Shown piece after piece: positions 20,587 through 22,532 of a stretch of 22,532 nt of DNA (its first letter is position 1; every line of letters starts with the position of its first letter). The notes beneath the pieces were generated by a model. The model did no database searches, was not told the DNA's origin, and saw nothing but the letters and a program-made list of their open reading frames with translations. Source of the DNA: a virus. Location of the stretch: IMG/VR virus record IMGVR_UViG_3300049841_000015, positions 1 through 22,532 of that record; one strand, given 5' to 3'. The translations under genes and the position numbers were made by a program.

Positions 20587-20990
20587 TTCAGAGGCATCCC
20601 CATCGCGTTCCATCGTTGGTTCATCTCGCGGATTTCCTGCTCGTACTTGGCCTTGAGCGCGTTGTCCACAGGAGTGCGTTGCTTGTCGGGTGTGACGTTG
20701 ATCTTGAACAGCGTGTCTTCAAGCGACCGTTTACGATTCTGGTCCGCTTGGTACTCGATCTTCTTCTCCAACTGCTTGGTGGCCGCATCCGACTGCTTGG
20801 CCTGAGCCACCACCATGGCCTCCACCTCGGACACCTTGTCGGCCTTGGCGTAGCGGCTGTCGAAAGCCGATGCGCCGCCGAGCGTTGCGGTGCCGATGGT
20901 GATGGCAATGCCAACGAACCACACCAACCCCTTCACGTAGGGGTTGTCCCACAATTTTGCAGATGTCTGCAAAGTTGGATCGTCAGGCAT
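20583..20990 (-). CDS. small single-TM coiled-coil protein
   Basis: I do not recognise a family. From the ATG at 20990 the product has 135 residues. It shows a short polar N-terminus, one hydrophobic segment (around VKGLVWFVGIAITIGTATLG, residues 19-38), then a charged, probably coiled-coil segment (around residues 50-85) and a Gln/Lys/Glu-rich tail. It is probably a membrane-anchored protein with the helical part on one side of the inner membrane; a lysis or ejection role is possible but unsupported. An alternative TTG start at 21029 overlaps the upstream stop by 4 bp (TTGA) and adds 13 residues; neither start has a clear Shine-Dalgarno sequence. Residues 7-11 (LQTSA) are encoded by one copy of the dispersed 16-bp palindrome. 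Confidence 0.7.
   Translation of the reverse strand: MPDDPTLQTSAKLWDNPYVKGLVWFVGIAITIGTATLGGASAFDSRYAKADKVSEVEAMVVAQAKQSDAATKQLEKKIEYQADQNRKRSLEDTLFKINVTPDKQRTPVDNALKAKYEQEIREMNQRWNAMGMPLK
20957..20972. repeat. 16-bp palindrome, copy 8
   Basis: Minus strand TTGCAGACATCTGCAA with perfect arms. It encodes LQTSA near the N-terminus of the single-TM coiled-coil protein. Confidence 0.85.
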
Positions 20991-21025
20991 GGCCGCATGG
21001 TAGCCCGAGCGGGGGTACCTATCAA

Positions 21026-22532
21026 TCAACCCGTGGCGTCGGCGAAACGTGCCGCTGTGGCTTCATCGGTCAGGTCAATGATGATGGACAGCCCGAGCGA
21101 GGCTAGGAACTCGTCCACGGCAGGAATGTCGAGGTCCACCAGTTGCCAGAAGGCTTCGGTGTCGGTGTCGTTCAGCAAGGGCTGCACAGCTTCCATCTCT
21201 GTGTCAGTCAGGCTGACATCGCCCCCGGTGATTGCCGCCTTCAACTGTTGGCGAGCATCCTGCCACTCGGCGTCGTCAGGCATTCCGCCGTACTCGCTCC
21301 ACAGTCCGTTGGAGGGATCGAGTTCCGCGTCCACCTCCACCCGGTCAATGCCCATCAGGGCCGCTGCCGCCACCCATGACTTCATCACCTCGGGGGCGTT
21401 GTCCTTGCCCACTCCGCTCAGGGATTTGATGTGCATCAACTTGTCGAACTGTTCGAACACGAAGTCGATGCCTGCCGAAAGCGGATTCTTCAGCCCGAGC
21501 ATCTTGCCTTCCAACTCCACGATGGCCCGCAACCGCTCTTCCTCAGTGCCGTTGGCAATGAGGTCCATGGTCACGCCGTACTCGGAAGAATCCGTGGTGT
21601 CCTTGATCGGGTCATACGCCTCATCAGCCATGTCCTGCGGACTCATGCCGGTCATCAGCGACAAGACATCGGCAGGAGGCACCCCGGCCTCGGTGTTCCA
21701 TGCTTCGGCCTCTAGGTCGTTCACGTCGATGCCAAGCGATTGGAAGGTCTCCACGTCGATCTGCTCAGGCGAGAAGTCGCCCATGGCGTCGGTGGGGAAG
21801 GCGGCTTGGAAGCTGCCGGTGTCGCTGATGCGCGGAAGCTCGCCCACCTTCACCAGTTGCCCCCGGCACCATGGGTGGTAAGGGGGGATGTGCCACCCCC
21901 GCGCGAGGATGTCGTCGTCGCTCATGTCGCGCAGTGCCGCCACGCTCGCCTTGTTCTGGGAGGGCCATGGCTGCAACGTGGACAGGGCTTCAGGATCGTC
22001 GGTGGACAGCGTGCGCTCCAACAGGTCACGGGCATCGCGCACGTAGAACGTCTTGCCGTGCATGATTTCGCACACCGGGCAAATCTTGTTGTCGAGTTGT
22101 TCGTTGATCATGTACTCGGTCACGCCGAGCAGTTGCGCTTCCTCGGTGTAGCCGAAAGCCGCGAGCCGGGAGGTGTGCAGCGCACTAATCATCTGAATCA
22201 TGCGCTGCGCTTCGTCGTTCACCGGATTGCGGAACTCCACGAAGGGCTTGAGCAGCACCGTGTCTTCGGCCTTGAACAGCACGTTGCCCTCGGACTGCGC
22301 GAAGTTGGTGTGCGGGGCCGACAGGTCATGCTCGCGGATCATGTCGTAGAGCTTGGTCTTCACCTGCTCGCCGACCGTGTTGACTATGGCGTTGGCGAAG
22401 CTCGCCGTGGTGCGAGCGATCAGAGGCGACAGGTTGGAGCCGTTGGTGCGGGCATCGGCCACCTTGGGCGTGAGCCGCGACGCGCCGAACAGGATCGAAG
22501 CGAGCGACATGTAGCGCACGTAGTCGCGGCAC
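21026..22532 (-). CDS. MuF/gpF-like phage head morphogenesis protein (5' partial), possible C-terminal GNAT-like domain
   Basis: The frame stays open to the window edge, so the true start lies outside; a GTG at 22519 is probably internal. Numbering from that GTG, residues 147-158 hold CPVCEIMHGKTF and residues 215-225 hold HPWCRGQLVKV. This Cys-x-x-Cys...HPxCRG pair is the signature of the Mu gpF / SPP1 gp7 minor head proteins, which sit at the portal, act early in head assembly and may be ejected with DNA. The roughly 270 residues after it are an extra domain. Around residues 368-420, a GVGKDN turn, a helix, MGIDRVEVDAE and GLWSEYGGMPDDAEW resemble GNAT-like domains found in phage minor head proteins. 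That reading is inference. Effector domains fused to MuF proteins are known from phage polymorphic toxins. The stop overlaps a possible TTG start of the next gene. The head assignment is firm; the C-terminal domain is tentative. Confidence 0.85.
   Translation of the reverse strand, partial: CRDYVRYMSLASILFGASRLTPKVADARTNGSNLSPLIARTTASFANAIVNTVGEQVKTKLYDMIREHDLSAPHTNFAQSEGNVLFKAEDTVLLKPFVEFRNPVNDEAQRMIQMISALHTSRLAAFGYTEEAQLLGVTEYMINEQLDNKICPVCEIMHGKTFYVRDARDLLERTLSTDDPEALSTLQPWPSQNKASVAALRDMSDDDILARGWHIPPYHPWCRGQLVKVGELPRISDTGSFQAAFPTDAMGDFSPEQIDVETFQSLGIDVNDLEAEAWNTEAGVPPADVLSLMTGMSPQDMADEAYDPIKDTTDSSEYGVTMDLIANGTEEERLRAIVELEGKMLGLKNPLSAGIDFVFEQFDKLMHIKSLSGVGKDNAPEVMKSWVAAAALMGIDRVEVDAELDPSNGLWSEYGGMPDDAEWQDARQQLKAAITGGDVSLTDTEMEAVQPLLNDTDTEAFWQLVDLDIPAVDEFLASLGLSIIIDLTDEATAARFADATG

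Noticed and set aside
5447-20972. CRISPR array made of the repeated palindrome
   Set aside because: The copies are 0.8 to 4.2 kb apart and mostly inside genes, without regular spacers.
1-22532. tRNA genes, insertion sequences, integrase or attachment sites
   Set aside because: I saw no cloverleaf with a CCA-type acceptor pattern, no transposase or recombinase motifs, and no terminal inverted repeats beyond the short palindromes.

Overview
The window is one continuous virion-morphogenesis region of a tailed, double-stranded DNA phage or prophage. Every gene I can support lies on the minus strand, so transcription runs from high to low coordinates. The order is classical: MuF-like head protein, prohead protease, scaffold, major capsid protein, head-tail connectors, tail completion/terminator, tail tube, frameshifted tail assembly chaperone, tape measure. 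This points to a long-tailed phage. I see no sheath gene here, so a siphovirus is the simplest reading. The DNA is GC-rich with strong GC3 bias, which suggests a high-GC host, probably a proteobacterium, but the sequence does not fix the host. No tRNA, integrase, CRISPR array or transposon is visible. Genes are packed, and many start codons overlap the previous stop by 4 bp (ATGA or GTGA), so translational coupling is likely.

Region 1 (22532-20494): the 3' part of a MuF/gpF-like head morphogenesis protein, with a possible GNAT-like C-terminal domain, then a one-TM coiled-coil protein and a 30-residue membrane peptide.

Region 2 (20465-10311) is the unusual part, a roughly 10 kb block of cargo-like genes inserted between the head gene and the scaffold/capsid genes. 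Ten protein modules carry the same short N-terminal signature, approximately K-[FY]-N-x-N-H-D-x-x-G-[RQK]-F-[TA]-[ST]. After it come unrelated domains: unknown domains, an SH3-like domain, a HExxH metallopeptidase, two or three ADP-ribosyltransferase-like folds, a type IB topoisomerase, a papain/transglutaminase-like Cys-His-Asp domain and an HD phosphohydrolase. Four modules are fused in one 1213-residue polyprotein, two in a 605-residue protein and two in a 485-residue protein. An XkdF-type (S78_2) prohead protease sits in the middle of the block. My working hypothesis is that the tag directs these enzymes into the procapsid, that the protease processes the polyproteins, and that the products are ejected into the host with the DNA.

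Region 3 (10314-3233): a 20-codon mini-ORF, an Ala/Pro-rich scaffold-like protein with a four-cysteine motif, the major capsid protein followed by a strong terminator, connector, gpG-like and terminator-like proteins, a repeat-containing structural protein and the tail tube protein followed by a second terminator. Region 4 (3200-1): tail assembly chaperone with an A_AAA_AAA slippery site, and the 5' 2.6 kb of the tape measure gene, which runs off the window.

A 16-bp imperfect palindrome, TTGCAGACATCTGCAA, occurs eight times, always at gene or module boundaries. In five genes and in the mini-ORF it is translated in the same frame as [LV]Q[TM]SA. It may be a protein-binding site, a module-shuffling boundary sequence, or both. 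Together with the tagged polyproteins this is the best candidate for an undescribed system in the window.
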